Source: Blasia pusilla
Lineage: Eukaryota > Marchantiophyta > Marchantiopsida > Blasiales
Direction of reading: 5' to 3'
NCBI GenBank assembly: GCA_050084515.1
Contig: CM114274.1
Location: 37,696,001-37,760,000 of the forward strand
Length of the DNA: 64,000 bases
This document shows positions 26,200 to 36,485 of the stretch, in pieces. The position numbers were made by a program, and so were the translations under genes. Position 1 is the first letter of the stretch. Each line of letters starts with the position of its first letter. The notes under the pieces were generated by a model, which was given only the letters and a program-made list of their open reading frames with translations, did not search any database and was not told where the DNA came from.

Positions 26200-26345
26200 A
26201 TCCTCCATCTATCCATCCATCGACACTCCCTCCATCCATCCATTTTCTATCCATCGACACTCCTTCCATCAATCCATTTTCCGCCTTCCATACATTTTCC
26301 ATCCTCTGTTTGTACTCCATCCATTGTAAAGTCCCCCATTCTCCA
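26200..26345. repeat. Degenerate CCAT-rich simple repeat
   Basis: Imperfect runs of ccatc/tccat with two copies of a phrase like tccatcgacactcc-tccatc. The open frames across it are products of the repeat, not genes. Confidence 0.75.
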
Positions 26346-26459
26346 CCTGTTCATTCTTCCTCCATCTACTACCAAACTTGGTGGATATAGGATTCGAACA
26401 CGAGCCACTTTTACCAAAGTAAGGCTTGCTACCACTACCCTTTGCACTCACACAATCTC

Positions 26460-27465
26460 ATTTATCTACATTCATAAAAACTGTATGTCCACACAGTAGA
26501 TTTTTTTTTCTTTGATTAATATTTATGATTCATTTATTTAGAAATAAGTGATAGCCTACATGGATTATTTTTTTAATCTACAAATAAGTAGATATATGAA
26601 ATCATAATCAAATTCAATTGGAGGGCCTAGAATCAATAATCTTGTTTCGCAATGTGATAGACGTCCAAGTGAACACAAGAACGCTTCTCTTTAGAATGGA
26701 TGAGAACCATGTTCTAAGGGCCGCTTCCCATAGGCCAACGCCAAAGATTGACATTGACTGTTATTGGACGTTATCAGAGATGGATTCCCATAGTATGGTT
26801 CAAGTTTACTTGGTGGTGGTTGGAGTCGCCATATTTTAATGGGGTTGCCACAATTCTTTTGCCCAAAAAATTTAGGCGCAAGATAGGGGCATTATCCTTG
26901 CACCCTAGAGGATCCGTTACACCCAATCTAGAATTTGAAAGGAACAAATTGTGTCCATAATCAAGATTGCCTTTTTCTATCCTTGAGAGGATGTTTATGC
27001 CATCCTTGAGAGAGTTTTTCCTTGACAAACTTGAAGCGAACACATTGATGTTGGAGACACACGAAAGAGAGAAGCGAAGATCTTCCAACTTGATTTTCCA
27101 ACCGACAATTGGTGGGAAATCCCTTGGTGGTACAATACCAACTAGCGCTTCCAATCGAAGAGTATTTTATTGGTGTCACATGTGACCCCAAGGAAATGAG
27201 CACACATAACAAGAAGAGATTTCGCTTAGATGAACTTATAAGAACTAGATTTTGGGGGTATTCATTTTCCAGCGTGGGGACTCCTCTCACTACAGTCCAT
27301 GGGAGGGAGCTCTCAAGGTTTAACCCTTCTTCTTAGAGTTTAAATCACACTAGTGGGCATCCCCTTAATGGAATTATTTTTCTTAGAGTTTCCATAGGGG
27401 AACAGGTTTTTACTCTCGATTGCTATGAGGGGAAGCATTTTTTTTCCAGGTTGCCATATATAAAA
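26460..27465. other. Unrecognised sequence with decayed open frames
   Basis: Open frames on both strands (26774-27154 minus; 26618-26839 and 26967-27185 plus) overlap without any motif I can name. The base composition is more even than in the flanks, so a decayed transposon is possible. I assign no function. Confidence 0.3.
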
Positions 27466-27508
27466 AAAAATGTTTACAAAGACATTCTCCCGTAATAAAA
27501 CAGATGCC
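27466..27508 (-). mobile_element. Helitron-like 5' end fragment
   Basis: The minus strand reads tctgttttattacgggagaa then tgtctttgtaaaca, matching the first 40 bases of the units at 22598-23243. Nothing more of the element remains. Confidence 0.45.
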
Positions 27509-27599
27509 GTAAATTAAACATAAAACTACTCTCAATTTGAAAAAAATAATTCCGTCACATTAGAGCAGGCGTGACAAGAGACGCGCGACACGATGGCGA

Positions 27600-27710
27600 T
27601 GGGAACCGCCTCTTATCCGTCGCGGCGTTATCCTGCTCCTGCGACGTCGCGACTTCGAGTGATCCATGACGAGTGCCGGTAAAACCCTCTGCTATCTGAC
27701 GTGCAGCTCT
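27600..27710 (+). promoter_or_regulatory. Possible light-response sites upstream of the MPH1-like gene
   Basis: Two TTATCC cores (at 27615-27620 and 27627-27632; GGATAA I-box cores on the minus strand) and an ACGTGC at about 27698-27703 lie 240-350 bases before the start codon. I-box and ACGT elements are common in promoters of photosynthetic genes, but such short words also occur by chance. Confidence 0.25.
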
Positions 27711-27947
27711 CCTCTTCTCTTGTCTCCGGACCACCATAGCTCCTCAATTGTGGGTGTTTGTGTCTGTAGGTGCACGGTATTCGCAGCGATCACCTCAAAG
27801 TTGTGCGCGTCGATCGATTGTCAGTCGCAGCATCGGGAGCAACGGCACTGGACCGGGAGGGGGAATTGGAATTGCGAGGCGAGCAAAGATCTTCAGTCTG
27901 TCGGGGAAGGAAGGGGGTCGGAAGGGGAGGCGAATTGGGCCGAGGCG

Positions 27948-29132
27948 ATGGTCGGAATGGCACCGGCGCTCGGTGCGTGTAGGAGCAGTTGCTCCGTCTG
28001 CAGCTGGGGAGCACCCGGCGCAGCGAGTGGATCGTCTATGACATCCACTCAGCGATGGGCGGCTCCGCGGAGAATTTCTGTCAAAGTAAGGGCGGCCCAA
28101 GAAGTGGAGGAATGCAACGAAGAAGACTGCGCTCCCACGAAGGAGGTAACGCCATCCTCCTCCTCCTCCTCTCTCTCTCTCCCTCTCCGCACCTCTGAAA
28201 GCCCCCCAATTCGCAGTGCTCTTCCCCATCCCATCCCTTCGCACCGCAGCAATCCACACTCCGCTCCACCCTGCGCTGCGCTGCACGAGATTTAATTCTG
28301 GTCCTGTTTCTTCTTGCGCTTCCATGCCCCTCCATCCCTCCGCTTGTGCTTGAGGGAATATGAAAGTTAATGGTGGCTAGGTTTCCTCGCACTGCCAGGT
28401 CGGAAAGCTGAGCATGCAATGGGAAGCTGAGGACAAAACCAAGGTCACGGGGACCTACCCTCCCGTTGTGAGACAGGAGAAGAAGTGGACTGGCTACGTC
28501 GAGAAGGACACTGCTGGCCAGACCAATATCTACTCCGTCGAGGTAAGTCGACAGCTGCTCTGCCTCCAATTGTGCACCGCCTTCCGCAGATGCGAATCGT
28601 GCATGAAATCTCGACCTAGTGGTAGATACAATTAAGCAGTGCGACACAATGTGTAAGGTGCTTGATTGTGAGTTCGTGTGAGTGTGTGTGTGCGCGCGAG
28701 AGCGAGAGAGAGAATGAATGAATGAACTGATCCGTTTCGTTCGTTCGTTCGCAGCCAACGGTGTATGTATCCGAGAACGTGTTCAGTTCTGGCACTGCAG
28801 GTACTTCTACGGAGGGGTCGGAGGAAAACGCCGCTGTGGCATTCGGACTGGGATTGATCGCTATTGCGGCTGCTGCTTCCGTGCTCACTATAGTGAGCAA
28901 GAACGCGCCCACCACACCCGAGGTTGCTGTGGGATACTCCGGTCCCCCGCTCAGCTACTACATTGCCAAGTTCACCCCGGCTGTAGCACCTCAAGCCGAC
29001 ATCGCAGTCGAGGAGTCCTCCGCTTTGGCCGCCCCAGAGGTCGCAGCATCTGCAGAAACAGACGCCGCTCCTGCCGAAACAGACGCCGCTCCTGCCGAAA
29101 CAGACTTCCCTGCAGAAGATACAACTGCCTAA
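27948..29132 (+). CDS. MPH1: MPH1-like thylakoid membrane protein (3 exons)
   Basis: Exons 27948-28145, 28399-28542 and 28755-29132 join in phase with GT-AG introns to give 239 residues. The N-terminus is a Cys/Ser/Ala-rich transit-like peptide. Then comes the segment VEECNEEDCAPTKEVGKLSM, a conserved core KWTGYVEKDTAGQTNIYSVE and PTVYVSENVFSSGTAGTS, one predicted membrane span (AAVAFGLGLIAIAAAASVLT) and YSGPPLSYYIAKF. An acidic Ala/Pro/Glu/Thr tail contains AETDAAP repeats. From memory the core matches the land-plant thylakoid protein MPH1 (MAINTENANCE OF PSII UNDER HIGH LIGHT 1), which helps keep photosystem II functional in strong light; I cannot confirm the identity by a search. An alternative start is the ATG at 27957. 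Position and length fit the family. Confidence 0.75.
29052..29105 (+). repeat. 21-bp tandem repeat inside the MPH1-like gene
   Basis: Two full units and a partial third of gcmgaaacagacgccgctcct, encoding AETDAAP repeats near the C-terminus. The repeat keeps the frame, so copy number could vary without breaking the protein. Confidence 0.85.
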
Positions 29133-30336
29133 ACATGCTGCAATCCATGGAGTCTTCAGCTCTGGAGACATCATCACCGCCACGGCTGCTACGAGAGCCG
29201 TGGCCCTTGTATTTGCCGAAATTCCTGTCAGTGCGAACATGTTACGATATGAGAGCTCGTTGGAATCCTCTTCTCTTTTGAAACCCCAAGTCATATGTAA
29301 GATGTGTGTAGCCAGCCAACCAGACGCCTGAGTCCACTTGGAATTGATCCAGGGCAATGTAGAAGGAGTGGTAGTCTACTGCCGCCGCCGCTAGGAACGA
29401 AGAGCGAAACTGTCGAGGGTAGTTTTAGTTTAGAGTTCGGCTCGCCCGACTTGTGCATGGTCCCAAACAAATGATGAATGATGAGATAAAGTATCGCTCG
29501 ATACAGCCTTTCGTGTGCGCCCCCATGTGCATGAATCGATTCTTGTTTCTCGATGGAAGTATTCCACCCTCCCCGAGACGAAAGCACGAGAAATCGGTAC
29601 TCGGGAGGCCATTCTTCCTTCCGTGAAGCTCCCGGCACTGCGGATCACCAAGTCGGACCCTATCAGATCGGCCAGGACGAAAAGTTGGAATTGGGGACGC
29701 TCTTCAGAACGCACGAGGACGCGGAAAACGCACGGATGTCCTGTGTAATCACAGTTTGTCTCTTGTTCGCGAAGGTCGATCGAGGCGTCTCGAGTAGAAA
29801 ACTGGCAAACTACGTCGTAGGGATCTCACGGAACAGAGTGGATGCCTTTCACACGGATGACGCGTTTTGGTGGATTGCTGAACAAATTCGGGAGGATTTA
29901 TTGGGAATATCTGTTTTTTAAAAGTTTCTATACTAAAACTCTGTAAACACCTTACACGTGTTCCGTTAAACCCTAGGTCTACTTCAAAAATATAAACACG
30001 GGTAGGACTCGCATTCACAAGAGGGCGTATATTCACAAGAAAACTACTTTTGTTAATACGGGATGCGTATTAACAAAAGTATTAACAGAAGGCGTGTATA
30101 TATGGGACGTGTAATCATAAGAGGGCTTATACACACGGGGGGGACGTATATGCACAAGAACGTGCATGGTACTTTCCGTAACGGACACTAACTAGTTAAT
30201 ATAATTGCAACTGCACAAGCAGATTGAAGTAGGAGAATTCTGATCAAATAAGATACTAAAATAAAAAGTGGCATCAAATTTGTTATTTTTGTTCCTCATC
30301 TAATATGGATATTTTGAGAAGAAGGAAAGAAATGAA
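29133..30336. other. 3' flank of the MPH1-like gene and intergenic DNA
   Basis: 29133-29700 is GC-rich and probably includes the 3' UTR. Open frames on both strands (29291-30036) have no recognisable motif. 29940-30180 contains loosely repeated cacaagagggcgtatat words and a perfect 14-bp inverted repeat at 30046-30080. Confidence 0.4.
30046..30080. repeat. Perfect 14-bp inverted repeat
   Basis: Arm acttttgttaatac (30046-30059), loop gggatgc, arm gtattaacaaaagt (30067-30080). It is not followed by anything that would mark it as a terminator or RNA gene. Confidence 0.8.
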
Positions 30337-30500
30337 TCTATAATGTGGTTGTTTTTTTAATTTGCAAACATCTCTTTATTTGACATATGACAACCGGCCA
30401 ACAAACAAATTTTTTTTCCAAGGCACAAGAAAACGTTTCTTTTTTTTAGACAAAAAAAGGTTTTGTGCGCAACATATTAGTCCCTTCATTTCTATGCCTG
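30337..30500 (+). mobile_element. Degenerate Helitron-like element
   Basis: It keeps the order tttaatttgcaaacatctct, tatttgacatatgacaac, aagaaaacgtttc and agtcccttcatt seen in the 22.6-kb units. The 5' start and 3' hairpin are eroded. An AT-rich block resembling 1-339 follows at 30540-30700. Confidence 0.45.
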
Positions 30501-30539
30501 GCACGATATTTTTAAATAAAAATAATATGTATAATTTTG

Positions 30540-32439
30540 ATGAGAAGAATGGATATTTTTTTAATCCTCATGAAAGGGTGAAATTATTTCCGGGAATGGA
30601 TATTACTTAAGTTTTAATTGAAGAATGGAGTTACATAGAAGAGGAGAATATTCATATTCCTTTAAGCAAATAATTTTATATTTAAATTTGAAATTAAAGA
30701 ATAATATTATTATAAAAAAATCATTAAGAGATTAATTACGAGCATGCTAACTAGTCGTATCAATGATATGAAACATAGAATAATTTAAATGGAATACTTG
30801 CATGATATGAATTAATAAAGAGAATCATATGTCATAATTTATGCAAATTTAAATACTCTTGTTATTCAAACTTTAAAAAAATATATGCGATAGTTTTATG
30901 CACATTTGAATATGAAAAAATTCCCTTGGATTTAAAAAAACCTTTTCTTTTCTTCTTTGAGAAGGTTTTATTCTTGTAGTACATGTAAACTTCTAATCTA
31001 GGGAAGAGTCTTATCATCCGATCTATGAGATTCCACGACAACTAATCTACTTAATTTCCTTTCTTTAATAAATATTCATTTTACTAGAAAATAAGCTTCA
31101 AAAGAAGAAAAAGAAAAGTAATAACATCTCAAGGAGGAATCAAGAAGTGAAGTGGCATGCAAAAAGGAAATACCAACTTAACAAGCTACACAATTAATAA
31201 TCTAAAACAAACTTCACAAATAGTCACAATAGTTGGGAATAGTTAAGTCTGTGGCGCCCACACTAGCGGGGGACCCAGGAAGTGAGTCATGATCGCAAGT
31301 CCAAGAAGGAAAGACCTTGGTGTGACCCACCAAAATTGCAACATATACTAGCTAGTTGCGAGACTTGGAAGTTCGGCGGAACTAACCGTAGGACTAACTT
31401 TAGGTGAGACGCACACGTTTCTTGTGACGAGCCTTAGGTGTGAAAGGGACGTAGCTACTTGCGGGGATAAATCAAAGATAAGCAAGGTTTGAGATCTTGG
31501 AGCTAAGCGCAAAGTCGAGGGCGAGCAGTAAGGAACACGTGAGTAGTCAAGATGGGCGAGACGCCACGAGACGTCACGAAATGCAAAGGCTGGTGGTAAG
31601 AAAACCATGAGACGCCAAACGGGAAGTCAAGACGGGCGCTAGCCATGACACACATGAAATGTGGGTCCAAGCTCTCAAATGTGTTTGAGAAGCTGAGAGT
31701 TGCATAAGCTACACGAAGCCTCCGCAAAGCCATCTTGATGGATAACTAGTTAAACGTTGGTCCGCAGATCACAAATCACGTTTTGGGTGGAGGGCCAAAA
31801 TCAAGGGACCCAAGGAGGAAAATGGGGAGGGTGGGTTTTTCCCCGAAGAACCCCACAAGTACCTATAGGGGGGGACATTCTCCCTCTCTATTCGCTCAAG
31901 CCCTTGAACTAGGAACTAATCGTCAAATGTGTTTGGCCGTGTTTCAGGTTTGAGCTAAGAGATGTACCTTGAGGAATTAAGCGATGTGCTCCGGTTTAGT
32001 TGAACAACTTGGGGAGATTGGTCAAGGCTCAAGGAAGAGGCTCCCTGGTGAGATACTATGCACTTGGGAAGACTCGACCTGATTAGTGCTTGGCAACTTC
32101 TTGGTTACCTGTGGAATGCGCAACTGGTTGAGTCTCTGGGACTCCAACTAAGTCTTCCGCTCGTAAAGCTCAAGGTTGGGAGAGCTTTGAGGTGAATCTT
32201 GGGGAAGTAGAGGATGGACTCTACAATGACTAGTGGTTGTTCAGACATGAATGGACGACGAGGTCAGCAACCCCCAACCACTTGTGCTCGATGTATCAAA
32301 CCAAAGCTTGTGCACATTGTAAGGCCACCAAGATGGATTGTCCTCTCTCTCTCTGAAGGTTCTAGTGAGGAAACCATGGCATTTGTAGAAGCTCCTCCCC
32401 CTCCTTCAAGTGGTGATCTCTTGTAGAAGACTATACAAT
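30540..32439. other. AT-rich repeat, then unrecognised sequence
   Basis: 30540-31230 is AT-rich with no gene. 31240-32430 is GC-richer with short open frames. The plus-strand stretch 32214-32426 (TCARCIKPKLVHIV, then MAFVEAPPPPSSG) may be the upstream part of the LINE-like element that follows, but I cannot place it in a family. Confidence 0.35.
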
Positions 32440-33721
32440 GGATCTTGATTTGGAGGTTTTCACAAGGTCTTTTCTTCATACTCCTTGGTTATTAGCAAAC
32501 GGGCTATCGAGCTTCGTTTTTGAGAATATATACTTTTACTTTCTCCTAGAAGATTCTACAATTGACTTTATCTCTCTATATAAGGTGTGTGCACGTATTG
32601 CCAAAATTTGTCTCCCATACTCTATCTTTAGGCTCTTGGGGGTTTTTTCTTCATTGGCTATGGATAAACCTTCTTATGGTGTTCACCCTTTGGACATTGC
32701 AAAGGTTTTATACCACTTGGTTAGTCGATGCCTCTACTTGCACATATGTCCTTACTTTAGCGCCCATTTATCTCCTCATCAATTTGGAATGGCTACCCCT
32801 GATGATTGTTATTCATGGGATACGTTCCACTCTTGATATTCATCCAAAATGGGTAGCAATTCAAGTTGATGTGGTTGACACATTCAATTTAGTTTCTTGA
32901 GTGGCCATATTGGAGGAGTTACGTTCTGCAAAAGGAAAACTTGTGAGTCTCTTTCCATTTTTTTGCTCCTTCTATGCCCACAATATGCCTATTATCTATT
33001 CTCACCATGCTACTTTAGTAGAATGTAGTTTTCCTCAATCAATTTGTGGTAAGCGTCAAGGTGATTCCATACGTGGCTCATTCTTTGTCATTGCACACTT
33101 TTGCACCCTTCGAGCATCAGCTCAAGAATTTCCACGTTGTCTCTTCTGTTATATTCCTCATAATACCCACATTATAAGTCTTCCTTATGAAATGGTTCTT
33201 GCTTATACTTTTTATGTGGAGCAACTCTCTGTCTTAAACCTTAAAGTCCAACATAGTAAATGTCAAGTATGGTCTCTTTTATGCCATTCCTCAACATTCA
33301 CCATTTTACCATCTGCATCAAAGGGTTCGGGTTCTTGGGGTCCCAATTGGCTTCATCGATAATGTCTCTATGGTCTTGGATGAGGCCCTTTTGAAAGATC
33401 TAGAATGGCTTCATTTGTTACCTCATCTAGAGGATCTCCAAGTGGCTTATGGAATTCTTTCCCAATATTTTTGATGATGTCTCTCCTACCTTCTTAGCAC
33501 TTATCCTCCCACTTCAGAGATTCTTAAAATGATCGGTATCTTTTGACACTTGTATCATGGCAAGTTTTGGTTAACTTCTTGGTTCTTTGAGGGAGATGAT
33601 GGTTCTTTGAGGGTGTCTTGGATTCATGACAAGCTATCTTGCCTATTTCCCTTATAGGGCTTCCCTCCACACTTGCATCCGCTCCATCTATTTTTTTAGG
33701 AAGTTAGGCTTTGATTGCTGT
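32440..33721 (+). pseudogene. LINE-like reverse transcriptase remnant, 5' part
   Basis: Frames read in order (32438-32836, 32562-32900, 32901-33362) resemble the RVT_1 domain of non-LTR-type plant elements. They keep HGIRSTLDIHPKWVAIQVDV and DTFNLVS (the DxxNAFN motif), VAILEELRSAKG, KRQGDSIRGSFFVIAHFCTL (QGDPLGGxLFALAHF) and LNLKVQHSKCQVWS. The catalytic (A)DDTHI box is replaced by PHNTHI, so both aspartates are lost. Frameshifts and stops separate the blocks. The sequence resumes beyond the gypsy insertion at 36069. Confidence 0.75.
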
Positions 33722-33990
33722 CACATCTGAGTAGCCGATAGGCCGAGATCTATCGTGGATAGGGCGTAGGAGCCAGCGGACTATCTTGAGTGCAACTTTG
33801 TCCCACAGTGTCGGATGAGGTTGAGGATAGGTCCATTGTGTCAGGAACGTCGTTTCTGACGACTTTCATGTTGAGGTCTTTGACAGCCGGGTGACTTGTG
33901 GACGGGTCACGCCCTGGTAAACTGTCTTGCGCCAGCAGTTACCAAGGGAAGGGCTATTTTTAGGAGAAGAGCCTTTTGGCTCTTCCCAAC

Positions 33991-34000
33991 CTATATAAGA
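33991..34000 (+). promoter_or_regulatory. TATA box of the gypsy LTR
   Basis: ctatataaga lies 6 bases after a perfect 8-bp stem hairpin (33966-33985) within the LTR-like left end, where an element promoter is expected. It would start transcription toward the integrase. Confidence 0.55.
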
Positions 34001-34293
34001 GAGGAAGATGACTTTCCTAAGCCATCTTTCTCATGTTGGGCCGCAAAGACCTCCCTTGTATGTGTGTGAGCTAGGACTAGGTGCTAGCGTCCGGATTCCT
34101 TGATAGCACAGGGTGGACGAGGCTCGATATGCCGATGTAGATTGAGGAGTGGAGTTTTAGGCCGGGTGTGCCGTTTTTACTACTCGTTATTTCTACATGA
34201 GAAAGATGGGTTGAGTCGTAACCCATGTCCGAGTCAGAGAGACGACACAGGAGCTCGATGGCACCGAGAGAGTGATGAGGAGATGGTGCCCGG

Positions 34294-35882
34294 TTGGCAT
34301 GCATCTGCCTATCTTTGTTGGTTGACTATGGCAGGTCAGCCACAGGTGATGACTCCAGTGGTGGGTTTGATGATGAGTCTTTGGATCCGGAGGTCAGTGA
34401 GGAGGCGACAGGTGGTTGTGATATCCATGACGACGTGGAGGTTGTGGAGTTCTTGCGCACTGGCGTCATAGCGAGCATAATGAGTGCTAGGGAGCGGGAT
34501 CGGATCCTACAAAGAGCCAAGAGGTTCAGGTGGGAGGGGACTCACATTTTGCGGGTATGGGGAGATGGTAGGATACGAGTGGTATCTCATCCTTCCCAGC
34601 GAGCACGTGTAGTGCGACATGCCCATGAAGAGTTGGGACATTTCGGAGTAAAGCGTTTACGCCTTACTCCAGGTTCGATATTGGTGGCGCGGCATGCATC
34701 TTGGGTACAGCAGATTTGTGGCAGATGTATGGTATGTGACAGAGTGCGAGCATCCTTCAATGCTCCCACTCGCAGATTACATCCTTTGCCGATTATGGGT
34801 TTAGGTTATCGGTGGAGTTTAGACTTTGCGGGACCTTTGCCATTGATGGCGTCATCATAGGTACGTGTTGCTGGTCGGGTGGAGCATTTCTCCAAGTGGA
34901 TAGAGTTGGTGGCACTACCAGACAAGGCGAGCGAGGGAACAACTTATGCGTTTCTAGATCGTGTGCTTAGTCACTTTGGTGCACCGGCGGAGGTGTTGAC
35001 TGACCAGTGTACCGAGTTCAGGGGAGAGTTTCAGGCCTTGTGTGATCAGGCGCTGATAGATCACAGTATCACGTCCAGGGATCATCCTGAGGCGGATGGG
35101 TTGGCGGAGAGAGTGGTACAGACGGTGAAGGGAGGATTGCGCAAGTATGGCTTGCAGCGGGCACAGTTGAGGGAGTGGGACCTACAGTTGCCATGGTTGG
35201 CTATGGGTTATCGCTTTAGTCGGCAGGCATCCTTGGCTTCATTTTCACCGTACTTTTTGCTCTTTGGGAGAGAGCCAGATTTACCTGCAGCGATTCGACG
35301 TGACATGGCAGAGGTGTTAGATCTTGATGATCCAGATGTGGGGTGCAAGCATGTTCTCAGAGGGCAGAAGTTTTTCGTAGAGTTATGCCTATGGCCTTTG
35401 AGAACTTAGCTATTGCCCAACATAGAGATACATTGAGGTACGCGACCATTCGTGGAGGAGGTTATCGTCCAGGGATTAGGAGGTTTCATCCTGGAGATTA
35501 CGTGTATTTACAGCAGACGGCACCCACGACGCTAGATGTCACTGCAAGGTGCACGATCCTACGTGTGCGCGAGGTATTACCGACCGGAGTCCTCATGTTG
35601 GAGGGACGGGATGGTATGGTTTGGAAGGATCATGTGCGCAATTGTGTGCCATGTCATCTTCCGAACGTAGATGGGACGGTGGATCCGAGCTTGGCAGTGG
35701 TACCTACAGGCTTGAGGTGTATGTTGTGCGGATCTGCGAGGGGTGCAGCCACCATGTTGGTATGTGATGGTTGTTCTCGAGGATGGCATATGTCATGTCG
35801 ACCCCCTCTTGATGTGGTTCCACGGGAAGATGGATGTGTCCGAGATGTGTATAGGGTAGTAGGTCATGTCAGAGAGATGTGA
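34294..35882 (+). pseudogene. Gypsy integrase with C-terminal PHD finger, frameshifted
   Basis: First frame (34294-34860): zinc-binding HAHEELGHFG with CGRCMVCD (H2C2), then first catalytic Asp in GYRWSLDFAGPLP. Stop at 34858-34860. Second frame (34879-35409): second Asp in VLTDQCTEFRGEF and Glu in HPEADGLAERVVQTVK, so the DDE triad is present. A change of frame near 35343 leads to the third frame (35343-35882): AIAQHRDTLRYATIRGGGYR and FHPGDYVYLQQ, then VVWKDHVRN-type C-terminal domain. It ends in a PHD-type finger (CMLC, CDGC, WHMSC). The last Cys pair of the PHD finger is not visible. A related minus-strand copy lies at 59053-60215. Confidence 0.85.
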
Positions 35883-36068
35883 TATTTTCTATCTGGAGTT
35901 GGGGGGATCCAACTGCCAGCTAGGGGGGCGGTTGTGTGATCTCCATGTATATGTATGAGTTGATTTTTGTACATGTGTGGATCGACCCGTGTGTGGGGAA
36001 GATCGGTGTTGTGTGGTGTAGATGTGACGAGCGATGTATGTTGTGTAGCGATATGTATGCGCACGACA

Positions 36069-36485
36069 TTGCCCCAATTAGGACTTTGAGGTTTCTCCAA
36101 GAAGATGAACCTATCTTGATGAATCATGTCACCCATGTAGAGGAGGGTGATTTGTTACTTTTCCAACGACAATTAAGATGTGCTCGAGCTTTTTTCATTC
36201 TCATTGCACTAGAAATTCTACCCCCTTTTAGAAATTTGATTACAAAAAGGCTTCATCGGCTTCAAGAGCATTTTTTTGAGAATTTGCACTAAATTAACTT
36301 TTCCAATATTCTCTTTAAGGCATCATCTAACACTCATCAAGCTTGATGATGTTCATGTACGGATTCGAGAGTGGAGCATTGGTTCATTGCAAATGAGCCA
36401 TGGCTCCACTCAAATTCTAGAGATTCTCTCAATTTCTAGGCATAAAGCGTTAAATACACAAGGAAGTTTTGCAATGATCTGTTGA
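36069..36485 (+). pseudogene. LINE-like remnant, 3' part beyond the gypsy insertion
   Basis: Joining 33721 to the base after the duplicated TTGC restores an open reading (ALIAPIRTLRFLQEDEPI) across the insertion, which supports this being the continuation of the 32440-33721 element. Further frames contain VEEGDLLLFQRQLR and ARAFFILIALE. I cannot assign a domain to this part. Confidence 0.4.

Larger units (their letters stand above)
33722..36068 (+). mobile_element. Ty3/gypsy element, internally deleted, integrase plus PHD finger
   Basis: The left end is TGTCACATC and the right end is CGACA, giving TGTC...GACA termini flanked by TTGC on both sides (33718-33721 and 36069-36072). 33722 to about 34080 looks like an LTR: hairpin gaagagccttttggctcttc at 33966-33985, a TATA box (ctatataaga, 33991-34000) and pyrimidine-rich sequence. 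It is followed almost directly by integrase coding, so gag, protease and RT are deleted. A purine tract (aggggggcgg, about 35924-35933) resembles a polypurine tract. The expected 3' LTR copy of the left end was not found, so the right end is uncertain. Confidence 0.65.

Noticed and set aside
27666-28325. Open frames upstream of and antisense to the MPH1-like gene
   Set aside because: They overlap exon 1 and its GC-rich 5' flank in other frames or strands. Only the frame starting at 27948 continues across both introns.
28081-29357. Minus-strand frames of 225 and 241 residues
   Set aside because: They are antisense to the MPH1-like exons, full of low-complexity Ser/Thr-His-Arg stretches, and lack motifs.
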